A DNA stretch of 64,000 nt from Mycolicibacterium sp. P9-64. GTDB taxonomy: Bacteria; Actinomycetota; Actinomycetes; Mycobacteriales; Mycobacteriaceae. Below are positions 35,223 through 44,194 of the stretch, in pieces. The first letter of the stretch is position 1. Each line of letters opens with the position of its first letter. The stretch covers positions 105,413 to 169,412 of the forward strand of contig NZ_NPKO01000014.1 of NCBI RefSeq assembly GCF_008329605.1. The letters run 5' to 3'. The notes under the pieces are model-generated. The model made no database searches. It was not told the origin of the DNA and saw only the letters and a list, made by a program, of their open reading frames with translations. Position numbers and translations under genes: made by a program.

Positions 35223-36328
35223 CGGCCGGGCCCATAGATCTTGCCCAACAAGAGGTTCCACTCGTAGCGCAGGCCGCCGATCATCTGATGCCAATCAGTG
35301 CCATCGGGCCCGTGGAAGTCCGGGTCCCCTGGGTAGTTCATGTCGGGCAACGCGCCCAAGGCCAGCTGCGTGACGTCGAGCTTTGCGTGCCCCGCAGTCG
35401 AGTTGGTGGACTTGATGATGATCCCCAGAAGTCGGTTGAACGACGTCAGCGACAGGTTCGGATCCACCGAGATGTCGTTGAACACCGTCGACAACCGGTT
35501 GATGTCGGCGACGGTGCTGCGGGTGTCGGTGCCCTGCAGCGATGGGAACCGTGACAGCTGGCGAGTGATGCGCGCGACGCCGTCGACCAGATCGGCGATC
35601 CTGGTGGTGTTGTCGGCGATCGCCGCCAGTGCCGGCGCACCTGCCGACAGCGAGTCGTCGAGCGTGCGGCTGCGCGCGCTGAACGTCGCGGCGAGGTTGG
35701 CAGTGCTGCGCAACGTCGCGTCCAACTGCGCGGTACGCGACGTCATCTTGGCGAGGAACGCATTGGTCTGCGCGATGAGCTCCCCCAGCTTCTCGCCCCT
35801 GCCACCGACGGCTCGCCCCGCCCCGTTGACGTCGACGGTGAGCGCGCGGATGGCGCCCCCGTTGACGAGCATCGCCATCGAATTGAGCAGTTCCTCCACG
35901 GTGGGTGCCGCCGCGGTCGATGCCAGCGGGATCGTGTCACCGTCGTGCAGCATCTGCGCCCCGGCGTCACGCGGGCCGGGCCGCAGCTGCACGAAGACGT
36001 CACCGAGCGGTGTGGCCGAACGCAATTCGGCCGTACTGCCCACCGGCATGGGGGCGCTCTGCCTGATCCGCATCGTGACGAGTGCCGAGAAGTCTTGCGC
36101 CGCGATGGTCTCCACTTCGCCGATGTCAGCGCCGTACAACCTGACCTTCGCCTTGGCAGGCAGGTTGAGCGCGTTGGAGAACACCGCCGTCAGGGTGTAA
36201 CTGCTGCCGGGCGCCCCTGGGGACGGCAGCGGCAAGCCCTCCAATCCCAAACTGCAGCCGGCCAGCAGCGCGGTCAGCCCGCACGCCGCCGAGGCGCGAG
36301 CGATCCGCATCGTGCTGCCGGGCTTCAT
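35219..36328 (-). CDS. mceE: MceE-type lipoprotein
   Basis: A 369-residue Mce protein, the only one of the six with a lipobox (ALLAGCSLG, Cys about residue 25), as expected for the MceE/LprK position. The MCE domain reads YTLTAVFSNALNLPAKAKVR with GADIGEVETI, followed by the usual helical stretch (RTLDDSLSAGAPALAAIADN). The lipid anchor would tie the complex to the outer leaflet of the inner membrane. It overlaps mceD and mceF by ATGA at each end. Confidence 0.9.
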   Translation of the reverse strand: MKPGSTMRIARASAACGLTALLAGCSLGLEGLPLPSPGAPGSSYTLTAVFSNALNLPAKAKVRLYGADIGEVETIAAQDFSALVTMRIRQSAPMPVGSTAELRSATPLGDVFVQLRPGPRDAGAQMLHDGDTIPLASTAAAPTVEELLNSMAMLVNGGAIRALTVDVNGAGRAVGGRGEKLGELIAQTNAFLAKMTSRTAQLDATLRSTANLAATFSARSRTLDDSLSAGAPALAAIADNTTRIADLVDGVARITRQLSRFPSLQGTDTRSTVADINRLSTVFNDISVDPNLSLTSFNRLLGIIIKSTNSTAGHAKLDVTQLALGALPDMNYPGDPDFHGPDGTDWHQMIGGLRYEWNLLLGKIYGPGR

Positions 36329-37446
36329 CGGCCACCACCGATCTCCGGCCCGTCGGCCATCAGATCGAGCATCGACGTCAACCCGAAGTCGGGTCCGTAG
36401 TCCTGCAGGGTGCCCGTCGCGCAGCCAAGTTGCTTCAGGCCCATGAGATTGCAGATCTCCTTGGAGTACTGGCTGTTGAACAGGACCTTGTCGAGGAGCA
36501 TGTGCACCCTGATGCTGCCCGCGTCCGGATCGATCATGTCGTAGATGTTGTTGACCGTCAGCGGCGCAACGTCGAGCACTTCCTGCAGTTCCCGATTGTT
36601 GTCGACGAGCGACTTCGTAATGGTGTTGGCATCGGTGAACGTGCCGCGAAGGTCGTCACGATGACGATCGAGAAGCCCGGTGGCCTGTTGCAGGATCTGG
36701 TTCGCCTTCGCCCCGGTACTGCCGGAACCGAGGTCCTCGTCGGCCAGCAGGTCACTGAGTTGCCGGACGTTCGAACCGAACTGGCGGATGTCCGAGTCGT
36801 TGTCGGCTGCGGCCGAAGTGAGCTCCGAGACGCTGGTGACGATGGATTCGATGTTCTGCTGGCTGCGCGCTCCGCCGTCGGGGCCCACCTGCAGGGCTTG
36901 CGACAGCTTGTTGAGCGTGTCCTTGATCCGAGTGCCGTTCGCAGAACCGATCTGGGAGCCGAGGTTCACCAGATCACCCAGCGGGCCACCGCCGTCGGGG
37001 TTCCCGCGCAGGGCCGATCCGAGCTTGTCGATCATGGACAGGGTCTTGTCGAACTCGACCGGTGTACGGGTGCGGCCAAGACCAACCAGGTCACCGTTGC
37101 GCAGCTTGGCGCCACCCGAATAGGGCGGCGTGAGTTCGACGTGCCGGTCGGTGAGCAGCGACGCCGAAACCGTCACGGCCGCCACGTCGGCGGGGATGTC
37201 GACGCCGTCATCGATGTTCATCACGACCTCGACGTAGCCGTCCTTGGCTTCGACGCTGGCGACCTTGCCGACCTGCATCCCGAGCACGGACACCGCGTTT
37301 CCAGCGTAGAGTCCGACGGCGTCTTCGAACTGCGCCGTCACCGTCATGGATCGGTGAAACAGCCGGGGCAACACCACGATGGCGGCAGCGATCGTCACCG
37401 CAACCACCACGACGACGGTGGCGATCACCTTGCTGCGCCTACTCAT
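36325..37446 (-). CDS. mceD: MceD-type substrate-binding protein
   Basis: A 373-residue Mce protein with signal-anchor (VIATVVVVVAVTIAAAIVVL), MCE domain (MTVTAQFEDAVGLYAGNAVS, GMQVGKVASVEAKDG, LLTDRHVELTPPYSGGAKL) and a helical tail. It lacks the Pro-rich C-terminus seen in MceA and MceF. The start at 37446 is fixed by the ATGA overlap with the mceC stop; an upstream extension is unsupported. Confidence 0.9.
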   Translation of the reverse strand: MSRRSKVIATVVVVVAVTIAAAIVVLPRLFHRSMTVTAQFEDAVGLYAGNAVSVLGMQVGKVASVEAKDGYVEVVMNIDDGVDIPADVAAVTVSASLLTDRHVELTPPYSGGAKLRNGDLVGLGRTRTPVEFDKTLSMIDKLGSALRGNPDGGGPLGDLVNLGSQIGSANGTRIKDTLNKLSQALQVGPDGGARSQQNIESIVTSVSELTSAAADNDSDIRQFGSNVRQLSDLLADEDLGSGSTGAKANQILQQATGLLDRHRDDLRGTFTDANTITKSLVDNNRELQEVLDVAPLTVNNIYDMIDPDAGSIRVHMLLDKVLFNSQYSKEICNLMGLKQLGCATGTLQDYGPDFGLTSMLDLMADGPEIGGGR

Positions 37447-38483
37447 TGGCAGTCCTTGAAGTACTCGACGAGATTGAACTTCGTGGCCCGTCCGCTGATG
37501 GCGCACATCCACGAGTCGATCAGCGGGCCCGCAGGGACGTTGAGGTCCAGCGAGTTGCCGCTGCCCGTCGCGTTGGCCAGGTTGCGCACGGTGATCGGGG
37601 CCGTCTGCAGAATGCTGCGGACGAGCGCGTCGTGGTCGGCCATCATCTTGGCGAACTCGTGGAGATTGGCGATCATCTCGTCGAGCTGTGGCTCGTCCTC
37701 GAGGATGGTCCTGGCGTGCGCGACCAGCTGGGTGACGGAGTCGAAGAGTCGCTCCATCGCCGCCCGCCTCTTGGTGATCTCCCCGAGGATCTGATTGCCC
37801 TGCAAGACAAGCACTCCCAGGTGAGCCCGTTGCTCGCGCAGCAGCGCCGTGACGGTTTCGGCATTGGTCAGCAGGCTGCCGATTTGATCTCGCCGCGACG
37901 CAATGACGTCCGCGAATGACTGGAGGTTCTTCAGTGCCTCCGGCAGAGCGTCGGGCAGTCCCTGCAGGGTGCTGCTCATCACCGTCACCGATTGGGCGAT
38001 CCGCTCCGCATCAACGGGACCGAGGGTGCTGGTCGCGCCCGCGAGCGTCTTCTGTAAGTCGTACGGCACCTCGGTGTTCTTCAGTCCGAGTGTGCCGTTC
38101 GAGATTTCGCCGTCGCCCGCCGGTGTGAGCTCCAGGTAGCGGGACCCGAGGATCGTCGTCAACTTGATCGCCGCACGGGTGTCACTGCCAAGTCGGACAC
38201 CCGAGTCGACGGTGAACGAGACAACCACACGATCCCCCGCCAGTCGCAGACCCTGGACCGACCCGACCTGGATTCCCGCGATGGTGACCTGGTTGCCGTC
38301 GACGAGCTGCGCCGCCTGAGCGAACTCCGCCTCGTACCGCGACTTACCGAGGTTGAGTTTGCCCACCAGCACGACCGCGCCGAGCAGGGCGACGAGGACG
38401 ACGATCCCGACGGTGCCGAGCCACACCTTGTCGAATGACTCGATCGGCTTACGGAGCCGCTTGAACACGTTGCCTATCTGCAT
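37443..38483 (-). CDS. mceC: MceC-type substrate-binding protein
   Basis: A 346-residue Mce protein. The cytosolic start MQIGNVFKRLRKPIESFDK precedes a membrane anchor (VWLGTVGIVVLVALLGAVVL), the MCE domain (YEAEFAQAAQLVDGNQVTIA, GIQVGSVQGLRLAGD, TTILGSRYLELTPAG) and helical repeats. It overlaps the end of mceB by 10 nt. It lacks a long proline-rich tail. Confidence 0.9.
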   Translation of the reverse strand: MQIGNVFKRLRKPIESFDKVWLGTVGIVVLVALLGAVVLVGKLNLGKSRYEAEFAQAAQLVDGNQVTIAGIQVGSVQGLRLAGDRVVVSFTVDSGVRLGSDTRAAIKLTTILGSRYLELTPAGDGEISNGTLGLKNTEVPYDLQKTLAGATSTLGPVDAERIAQSVTVMSSTLQGLPDALPEALKNLQSFADVIASRRDQIGSLLTNAETVTALLREQRAHLGVLVLQGNQILGEITKRRAAMERLFDSVTQLVAHARTILEDEPQLDEMIANLHEFAKMMADHDALVRSILQTAPITVRNLANATGSGNSLDLNVPAGPLIDSWMCAISGRATKFNLVEYFKDCQ

Positions 38484-39532
38484 ATCGGTGAGTGCCAGAC
38501 TTCGTTGCCGTTTCCGGGAGTGGCTGCCACGACGAACGCCCGGAACCAGTCGCGCAGACCCCGCCACAGGCTGATGTCGATGTCGCAGGCGTAGGCGTTG
38601 AGGTAGCTGCCTTCTTGGGTGATGCGCGCCAGCCCCTTCATGAGCAGAGGGGTGTTGGCGGCCATGTAGGCGAAGCGCTGCCGTCCGTCGCGCAGCCCGT
38701 GTGAGAGGAATCCTGGCTCCCGCTCGATCGTCTGCGTCAGATCGGGTGTGATCGCGCCGACGATCTCGGCCATCCGCTGCACCGTCGACGTGATCGATCC
38801 GCCCGACGAGACGAGACCGTCACGGCGGCTGGCCAACTCGGCCATGAGTGACTGCGATTGGTTGAGCATGGTCTCGAGATTGGCGTTCTGCTTTGCCAAG
38901 GTCGCCACCAGCTCGTTCAGATTCTGGATGAGGTCACCGAGCACCTGATCGGGCCCGGCCAAGGTCGCCGACAGCGTCGATGCCTGCGTCGTCAACGTCA
39001 GCACCGAACCCGAGTCGCCCTGGAAGGCATTGATGATCGCGTTGGTGAGGTTGTCCACCTGCTCGGGATCCAGTTGGGTGAACAGCGGCTCGAAGCCGTT
39101 GAGCATGTAGGAGATGTCGAACGACGGGTTGGTGTGCTCCTCGGGGATGATTCCGCCGTCGGGCAGCTTCCGTTGTTCGCCTGGCCCCTGCGCCAGGCCG
39201 AGGTACCGCTGGCCGATCACGTTCTGGTAGGTCACCGCTGCGACGGTGTTGGTGTACAGCTGCTGTTCGCGTTGCACCCGGAACGTGACCCGCGCCGTGG
39301 CCTTCGGTGACGTGCCCGCGAGGTCGACGGCGTCGACCCGCCCGACGCGGACCCCGGCCACCCGCACGTCGTCGCCCGGCGAAAGCCCCGAAACATCGGT
39401 GAAGATCGCCGAATACGTCGTCGTGGGCCCCGAGATGCCGCGGCCAAGGGTGGCGAACACCGCCCAGGTGACGGTGACCGAGAAGGCCATGAACAGCGCC
39501 AGGCCCACGAGTGCACGCCGATGCTGTCTCAT
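38474..39532 (-). CDS. mceB: MceB-type substrate-binding protein
   Basis: A 352-residue Mce protein with signal-anchor (ALVGLALFMAFSVTVTWAVF), MCE domain (TTTYSAIFTDVSGLSPGDDV, GVRVGRVDAV, VIGQRYLGLAQGPGEQRKL) and a helical C-terminal half ending WHSPICR. ATG 39532 overlaps the mceA stop (ATGA). Confidence 0.9.
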   Translation of the reverse strand: MRQHRRALVGLALFMAFSVTVTWAVFATLGRGISGPTTTYSAIFTDVSGLSPGDDVRVAGVRVGRVDAVDLAGTSPKATARVTFRVQREQQLYTNTVAAVTYQNVIGQRYLGLAQGPGEQRKLPDGGIIPEEHTNPSFDISYMLNGFEPLFTQLDPEQVDNLTNAIINAFQGDSGSVLTLTTQASTLSATLAGPDQVLGDLIQNLNELVATLAKQNANLETMLNQSQSLMAELASRRDGLVSSGGSITSTVQRMAEIVGAITPDLTQTIEREPGFLSHGLRDGRQRFAYMAANTPLLMKGLARITQEGSYLNAYACDIDISLWRGLRDWFRAFVVAATPGNGNEVWHSPICR

Positions 39533-40992
39533 CGGGCGCCCTCAGGCACCGGGGTGACCGCTACCGTCGTCCCGCGCGCGAGCGGGCCCAACAACAATTC
39601 GGTTGCCGCACTCGCGGGTCCGCCGATGAGGTAGCTCAATTGATCCTTCTCTTGCCCACTGCCCACCGGGCCGACGGTGCCGCCGAAGGTCGCCGATTGC
39701 GGCTGCACGCCAGGTGCCGGCGCCTCGGCGGGCAGGGGGGCCTCACCGGGCGGCGGACCTGGGAGCGGACCCGGCGGGTAGTCGGGTGCCCCCTCGATCG
39801 AATCGCGTGGCGGGGCGATGTTGGGCCGATTCTCCGAAACGCCGTGCGGTGGAGGCAAACCCATCGACGCCAGCCCCGGCATCAGGTTCGGCGCCGTGGG
39901 GACCTCCGGCGCCGTCTGGCAGCTCGGTCCCTCCATCGCCCCGTAGCGGGGGCAGTCGGCACGGATGTAGGTCCTGGACGGCGCCAATCCGATGGCGGCC
40001 TTGATCGTCAGCATGTTGGTCACCGGATCCCACGCCTCGTCGTAGAACTTGTTGGCCAACGTCTGCAGCCTGGTGGACACGCCGTGGAACTGATCGGCGT
40101 GATCGGCAAGCACCCCGATGGTGGGGGCCAACTCGCTGCTGATGTTGATCATCCGATCGGTCTGATGGTCGAACGCATCGCCGAGTGTGCCGGTGGTGCT
40201 CAGCGCGCCGAACAGGAAGTCGGTCAGCTGTCCCCATTTCTCGGCGAACGTGCGCATGGGCTTGATCGAGCTGTCGAGCGCGTCGAACAGTTCCGGAGAC
40301 GCCGTTCGCAATCCGTCGGCGGCCTGCTGTAGCGCCGACAGCGTCGTCGGTCCGGCATCGTCGGCGCTGACCACCGAATTCAGTTGTGTCATGACCTCGT
40401 TCAGGTCGCGGCCCGCATTGGTCAGCTTCGCACCGCGTCCGTCGGTGGCCTCCGCCAGCGCTGCGATGACGCCGATGCCGTTGTCGTTCGGCCCTCGCCC
40501 GACGACTGCGAGCAGTTCGCGCAGCTTGGCCAGCACGTTCTGGAACAGCACGGTCGGCAGGGTCTGGTCCTCGTTGATCACCGCACCGGTGCGCAAGGGG
40601 CCGGTGCCCTTGCCGTTGTCCACCAACTGCACTGCGGAAACCGCGAAGACGCTGGACGGCACCACCCGCGCGGTGACGCTGTCGGGAACGTTGGCAGCGT
40701 AGGAGGGCGTGACGTCGACGTGCACGACGTTGGGCTGACCCTGCTGCGACGGTGTGACGCTTGAGACCGTCCCGACCAGGACGCCCCGGAACTTGACGTC
40801 GGACCGGATCGGCAACCCGTCGCCGATGTTGACCAGGCGGATGTCGACTCTGACGAAGTCGTCGAGCAGGCCGCGGGATTTGGCGACCATCAGCACCGCG
40901 AGCAGCACGGCCACCGTCGCGAAGCAGCCACCGATGATGGCCAGCTTGCGGTCGCTGGAGCCACGTGGGTCGGCGTCGTAGGAGTTCGGCAT
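39529..40992 (-). CDS. mceA: MceA-type substrate-binding protein
   Basis: A 487-residue Mce protein, the longest of the six. The anchor (LAIIGGCFATVAVLLAVLMV) is followed by the MCE domain (VRVDIRLVNIGDGLPIRSDV, FRGVLVGTVSSV, VPSSVFAVSAVQLVDNG), a helical region and a Pro-rich tail of about 100 residues (PGPLPGPPPGEAPLPAEAPA). It starts 2 nt after the yrbEB stop. The sequence is not an obvious Mce1-4 orthologue of M. tuberculosis; subclass unassigned. Confidence 0.9.
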   Translation of the reverse strand: MPNSYDADPRGSSDRKLAIIGGCFATVAVLLAVLMVAKSRGLLDDFVRVDIRLVNIGDGLPIRSDVKFRGVLVGTVSSVTPSQQGQPNVVHVDVTPSYAANVPDSVTARVVPSSVFAVSAVQLVDNGKGTGPLRTGAVINEDQTLPTVLFQNVLAKLRELLAVVGRGPNDNGIGVIAALAEATDGRGAKLTNAGRDLNEVMTQLNSVVSADDAGPTTLSALQQAADGLRTASPELFDALDSSIKPMRTFAEKWGQLTDFLFGALSTTGTLGDAFDHQTDRMINISSELAPTIGVLADHADQFHGVSTRLQTLANKFYDEAWDPVTNMLTIKAAIGLAPSRTYIRADCPRYGAMEGPSCQTAPEVPTAPNLMPGLASMGLPPPHGVSENRPNIAPPRDSIEGAPDYPPGPLPGPPPGEAPLPAEAPAPGVQPQSATFGGTVGPVGSGQEKDQLSYLIGGPASAATELLLGPLARGTTVAVTPVPEGAR

Positions 40993-40994
40993 CG

Positions 40995-41852
40995 TTACCC
41001 GCCGAACCTGGCACCGGACACGACGCCCCACAGCGCCATGGTCAGGAACATGTTCGCGATCATCACGATGGTGACGCTTGCCCGCATCGCCCGGCCTGCG
41101 GCAACGCCCACCCCGGCGGGTCCACCTGCCGCGAAGTATCCGTAGTAGCACTGGATCGTCGATGAGATGAACACGAAGACAACGGCTTTGATCGTCGCGT
41201 ACAGCACGTCACGTCCGTTGAGGAACAACGAGAAGTAGTGCAGGTAGGACCCCGAGGACTGACCCGCGACGACGCTGACCAGCTGGCAGGCCAGGTAGGC
41301 CAGCGCAAGAGCAGTGAGGAACAGTGGGATCACCGCGATGACCGACGCCACCACCCTGGTGGCGACGAGGTAGGGAAGCGGGTTGATGGACAGCGCGTCC
41401 ATGGCATCGATCTCGTCGTTGATGCGCATGGCCCCCAGCTGTGCGGTGAACCGGCAACCCGCCTGCGCGATGAACGCCATGGCAATCATCACCGGCGCGA
41501 GCTCACGCGTCGTCGCGAACGACGAGATCAATCCCGTGGCGGGGCCAAGTCCTAGCAGGTTCAGTGCGTTGAAGCCCTCCACCGCGACGAGGGCGCCTGC
41601 CGTAATGCCGAGCACCGCAGCGACGTTGAACGTGCCGCCGCCGACGACGATCGACCCGTTGCCCCACGAGATGTCCGAAAGATGGCGCAGCATCTCCCGG
41701 CGATAGCGCAGCCACATCGTGGGCAACGACATGACGACGCGGCCGAAGAACTCCACCAGGTGCCCCGCCCGCCCTATCGAACGGGTGACGTCGCCCGCCA
41801 TCGAAACCAGCGGGTTCCACCCTGGCACCGCGAATCTGGACGGGGTAGCCAT
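40995..41852 (-). CDS. yrbEB: YrbEB / MlaE-like permease
   Basis: A 285-residue MlaE-family permease, second of the pair forming the inner-membrane channel of the Mce transporter. It has five to six hydrophobic segments and the conserved EExDA-like loop as AMRINDEIDAMDALSINP followed by LPYLVATRVVASVIAVIPLF, where the ATPase couples. ATG 41852 lies 2 nt after the yrbEA stop; an upstream TTG would overlap it. The matching ATPase (Mkl/MceG) is not in this window, as is usual for mce operons. Confidence 0.92.
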   Translation of the reverse strand: MATPSRFAVPGWNPLVSMAGDVTRSIGRAGHLVEFFGRVVMSLPTMWLRYRREMLRHLSDISWGNGSIVVGGGTFNVAAVLGITAGALVAVEGFNALNLLGLGPATGLISSFATTRELAPVMIAMAFIAQAGCRFTAQLGAMRINDEIDAMDALSINPLPYLVATRVVASVIAVIPLFLTALALAYLACQLVSVVAGQSSGSYLHYFSLFLNGRDVLYATIKAVVFVFISSTIQCYYGYFAAGGPAGVGVAAGRAMRASVTIVMIANMFLTMALWGVVSGARFGG

Positions 41853-41854
41853 GG

Positions 41855-42721
41855 TCAAAGCGCCTGTCGCGGAACGATGATGACGTACAGCTGACTCATG
41901 ACGACGTTGACGACCATCATGAGCAGGACGGCCTCGACCACCGCGGCATTGACCGAGTTGGCGACACCCGCCGGCCCGCCATGGGTGTCGAGCCCCTTGT
42001 GGCAGCTGACGATCGCGACGATCAAGCCGAACACCACCGCCTTGGCCATGGCCAGCCCGAGGTCACCGACGGTGGAGAACGACGAGAACGTTGCGATGAA
42101 CGACCCAGGCGTGCCGTTCTGCAGGTAGACGTTGAACATGTAGCTGGCGATGTAGCCCACGAAGCTCGTCACGCCGGTCAACAGCACCCCGATCAGGACC
42201 AGCGCCGCGATCCTTGGCACCACGAGGCGCTGGATCGGCGAGACGCCCATGACCTCGAGCGCCGAGATCTCCTCCCGCATCGCTCGCGACCCGAGATCGG
42301 CGCAGACCGCTGATCCGACGGCCGTGGCGAGCAGCAGTGACGCGACGAGCGGAGCGCCCTGGCGGATCACCACCAGGCCCGTCGCCGCGCCGGCGAGCGA
42401 GGATGCGCCCACCTGTCCCGCCAGCAATGCGAATTGGATGGACAGCGTCACGCTGATCGGGATGGTGACCAAGATCGTTGGGGTAAAGGCGGTTCCGGCC
42501 ATGAACGCGGCCTGTTGGATGAACTCGCCCCAGTTGAATCGGCGAGTGAAGACATCAGTGCACAGGTAGTGGAGCGCCCGGACCGCCAACGCGAGCTGAC
42601 CGCCGACGGTGCTGAGCGAGGCGATCGGATGGTTCTGCAGGTATCGACGGAACCAGCCGGTGAGCTCGCCGATGGCAGACGGTTGGGGCGGCGTCGACGA
42701 CACATCCACGCCACCCGTCAC
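41855..42721 (-). CDS. yrbEA: YrbEA / MlaE-like permease, first gene of the mce operon
   Basis: A 288-residue MlaE-family permease. It shows the family loop AMREEISALEVMGVSPIQRL and PRIAALVLIGVLLTGVTSFV, with flanking membrane helices, ending MSQLYVIIVPRQAL. GTG start with GGGGGTGAGG upstream. It is the first gene of the 14-gene operon and lies 65 nt downstream of the -10 of a strong-looking promoter at 42786-42814, divergent to a TetR gene. Confidence 0.92.
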   Translation of the reverse strand: MTGGVDVSSTPPQPSAIGELTGWFRRYLQNHPIASLSTVGGQLALAVRALHYLCTDVFTRRFNWGEFIQQAAFMAGTAFTPTILVTIPISVTLSIQFALLAGQVGASSLAGAATGLVVIRQGAPLVASLLLATAVGSAVCADLGSRAMREEISALEVMGVSPIQRLVVPRIAALVLIGVLLTGVTSFVGYIASYMFNVYLQNGTPGSFIATFSSFSTVGDLGLAMAKAVVFGLIVAIVSCHKGLDTHGGPAGVANSVNAAVVEAVLLMMVVNVVMSQLYVIIVPRQAL

Positions 42722-42785
42722 GCAATCCTCACCCCCATCGCTACCACCCCGACGCCGATCCCCACGGCGGTGTTACAAGTTGTCC

Positions 42786-42814
42786 AAGTTATCTCACTGT
42801 AACGTGACGGTCAA
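42786..42814 (-). promoter_or_regulatory. Promoter of the mce operon
   Basis: On the minus strand: -35 TTGACC (42814-42809), 17-bp spacer, -10 TAACTT (42791-42786). GTTACA/TGTAAC half-sites at 42772-42777 and 42798-42803 and paired AAGTT repeats surround the -10, so a repressor, presumably the divergent TetR, could act here. Confidence 0.65.
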
Positions 42815-42981
42815 CACATCAGATCACGCGCGTCGAGACGGTCACACCGCCTGGCGTGCCACGCGGTGCACGATGGCCCTACGGTTCGGTCGGGTGACGG
42901 GGCTTTTGCCGAACGGGGCGAACCGTCCCCTCTTTCGTTGACATCGTCAAGGACCGGTGTCAAGCGCGGCCGGCCTGGGCG

Positions 42982-43010
42982 TTGCCCGTGTGTCGGCTGA
43001 CCTCTATGGT
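42982..43010 (+). promoter_or_regulatory. Leaderless promoter of the tetR gene
   Basis: -35 TTGCCC (42982-42987), 17-bp spacer, -10 TATGGT (43005-43010), then only 6 nt to the ATG at 43017. Transcription would begin at or next to the start codon, giving a leaderless mRNA. This selects 43017 over the upstream GTG. Confidence 0.6.
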
Positions 43011-43016
43011 TTGCCC

Positions 43017-43640
43017 ATGGAGATGGGCGCCGGTCAGCTGACGGGCTCCTTCGCGACCAGCTCCGACCCCGAGCACCTTCGGCTACTGGACGCTGCCCGT
43101 GCCGAGTTCGTCGAACACGGGTGCCGGCGCACGTCGGTCGGCGACATCGCCCGCCGGGCCAACGTCTCTCGCCCCACCGTCTATCGCCGGCTCGGCGACA
43201 AGGACCAGATCGTGCGTGCGGTGATGTTCCGGGAAGTGATCGGTTCGTTGACCAGCGCCCGCGAAGTCATCATGGCGCTGCCGACGCCAGCCGAGCGCGC
43301 CGTCGAAGGTTTCGTCCGCGGCGTCATCGCCTACCAGCGCAATCCCTTGATGTCGGCGATCCAGCGGTTCGACACCGACGTCCTCGGACCCCTTGCCGCT
43401 CCGATCAATTCGGAGTGGATGCAGATCCTGCAGAAGCTCATCACGGCGACGCTCACCGGGCCCGATTTCCCGCGCGACGCCGCAATCCGGGCAGCCGAAC
43501 TGATGCTGCGCCTGACGATCTCGCTCCTGCTCGCGCCGAGTGAGGTGCTCCCCATCGCAACCGAGGAGCAGGCCCGCTGGTTCGCGACGACCTACTTCGT
43601 CCCCATCGTCGAGTCGACGTCCATCATCACCGCACCTTAA
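43017..43640 (+). CDS. TetR-family regulator divergent from the mce operon
   Basis: A 207-residue TetR-type regulator. The N-terminal HTH spans ARAEFVEHGCRRTSVGDIAR and RANVSRPTVYRRLGDKDQIV; the helical effector domain has a hydrophobic C-terminal part (AELMLRLTISLLLAP, ATTYFVPIV). The start at 43017 is chosen from the leaderless promoter rather than the GTG at 42957. Divergent placement opposite yrbEA makes it the likely repressor of the lipid-import operon. It is followed at once by a damaged paralogue (43692-44172). Confidence 0.88.
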   Translation: MEMGAGQLTGSFATSSDPEHLRLLDAARAEFVEHGCRRTSVGDIARRANVSRPTVYRRLGDKDQIVRAVMFREVIGSLTSAREVIMALPTPAERAVEGFVRGVIAYQRNPLMSAIQRFDTDVLGPLAAPINSEWMQILQKLITATLTGPDFPRDAAIRAAELMLRLTISLLLAPSEVLPIATEEQARWFATTYFVPIVESTSIITAP

Positions 43641-43691
43641 CCGCCAGTCATCTCCGCAGGTTCACAGCGCGCCGGTTCGTCCAAGACCCGG

Positions 43692-44172
43692 ATGCTGGAC
43701 GCGGCCAGGCACGAGTTCATCAACCACGGCATCGCCAGGACCTCGGTCGCCAACATCGCGCGCCTTGCGGGGGTGTCCCGGCCCACGCCGTACCGGCAAT
43801 GCGGGGACGAGGACCAGATCGTTGCGGCGAAGCGCCCCCGACAAGATGATCGAGGTGTTCGTGATGGGCATGCGGGAAGCTCGCGAGCATCCCCTGGTCC
43901 GCGCTTTCAAGGACTTCGAGACCGACACCTTCACCCGGCGCCTGGCCGAGATGGACACCCCAGCCACCCGCAACATGATCTCGATGGCCGCCACCATGCT
44001 AGCCGCCGACGACTACTCCGACACCGCCGTCGAACGCGCACTGGGCTTTTCGCTGCGCATCACCGCGACCCTACTGCTGTCGCCGTCACCGTTGCTGCCG
44101 ACCGAGGACGACGAACAGACCCGAGAGTTCGCACAGCGCTATCTGATACCGGTGCTCAACGCCGCCCGCTGA
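43692..44172 (+). pseudogene. Frameshifted TetR-family regulator (paralogue of the preceding gene)
   Basis: The first part reads in one frame (MLDAARHEFINHGIARTSVA, RLAGVSRPTPYRQCGDEDQI) and the second part in another (DKMIEVFVMGMREAREHPLV, ending LIPVLNAAR). The break is at about 43829-43843, in AAGCGCCCCCGAC, where a one-base change in the C-run would rejoin them. The HTH is recognisable, but its proximal arm differs from the upstream copy. Immediately downstream of tetR with no gap, so a tandem duplication is likely. A sequencing error or recoding at the C-run is an alternative. Confidence 0.77.
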
Positions 44173-44194
44173 GCTCACTCGGGCTGCCCACGGG

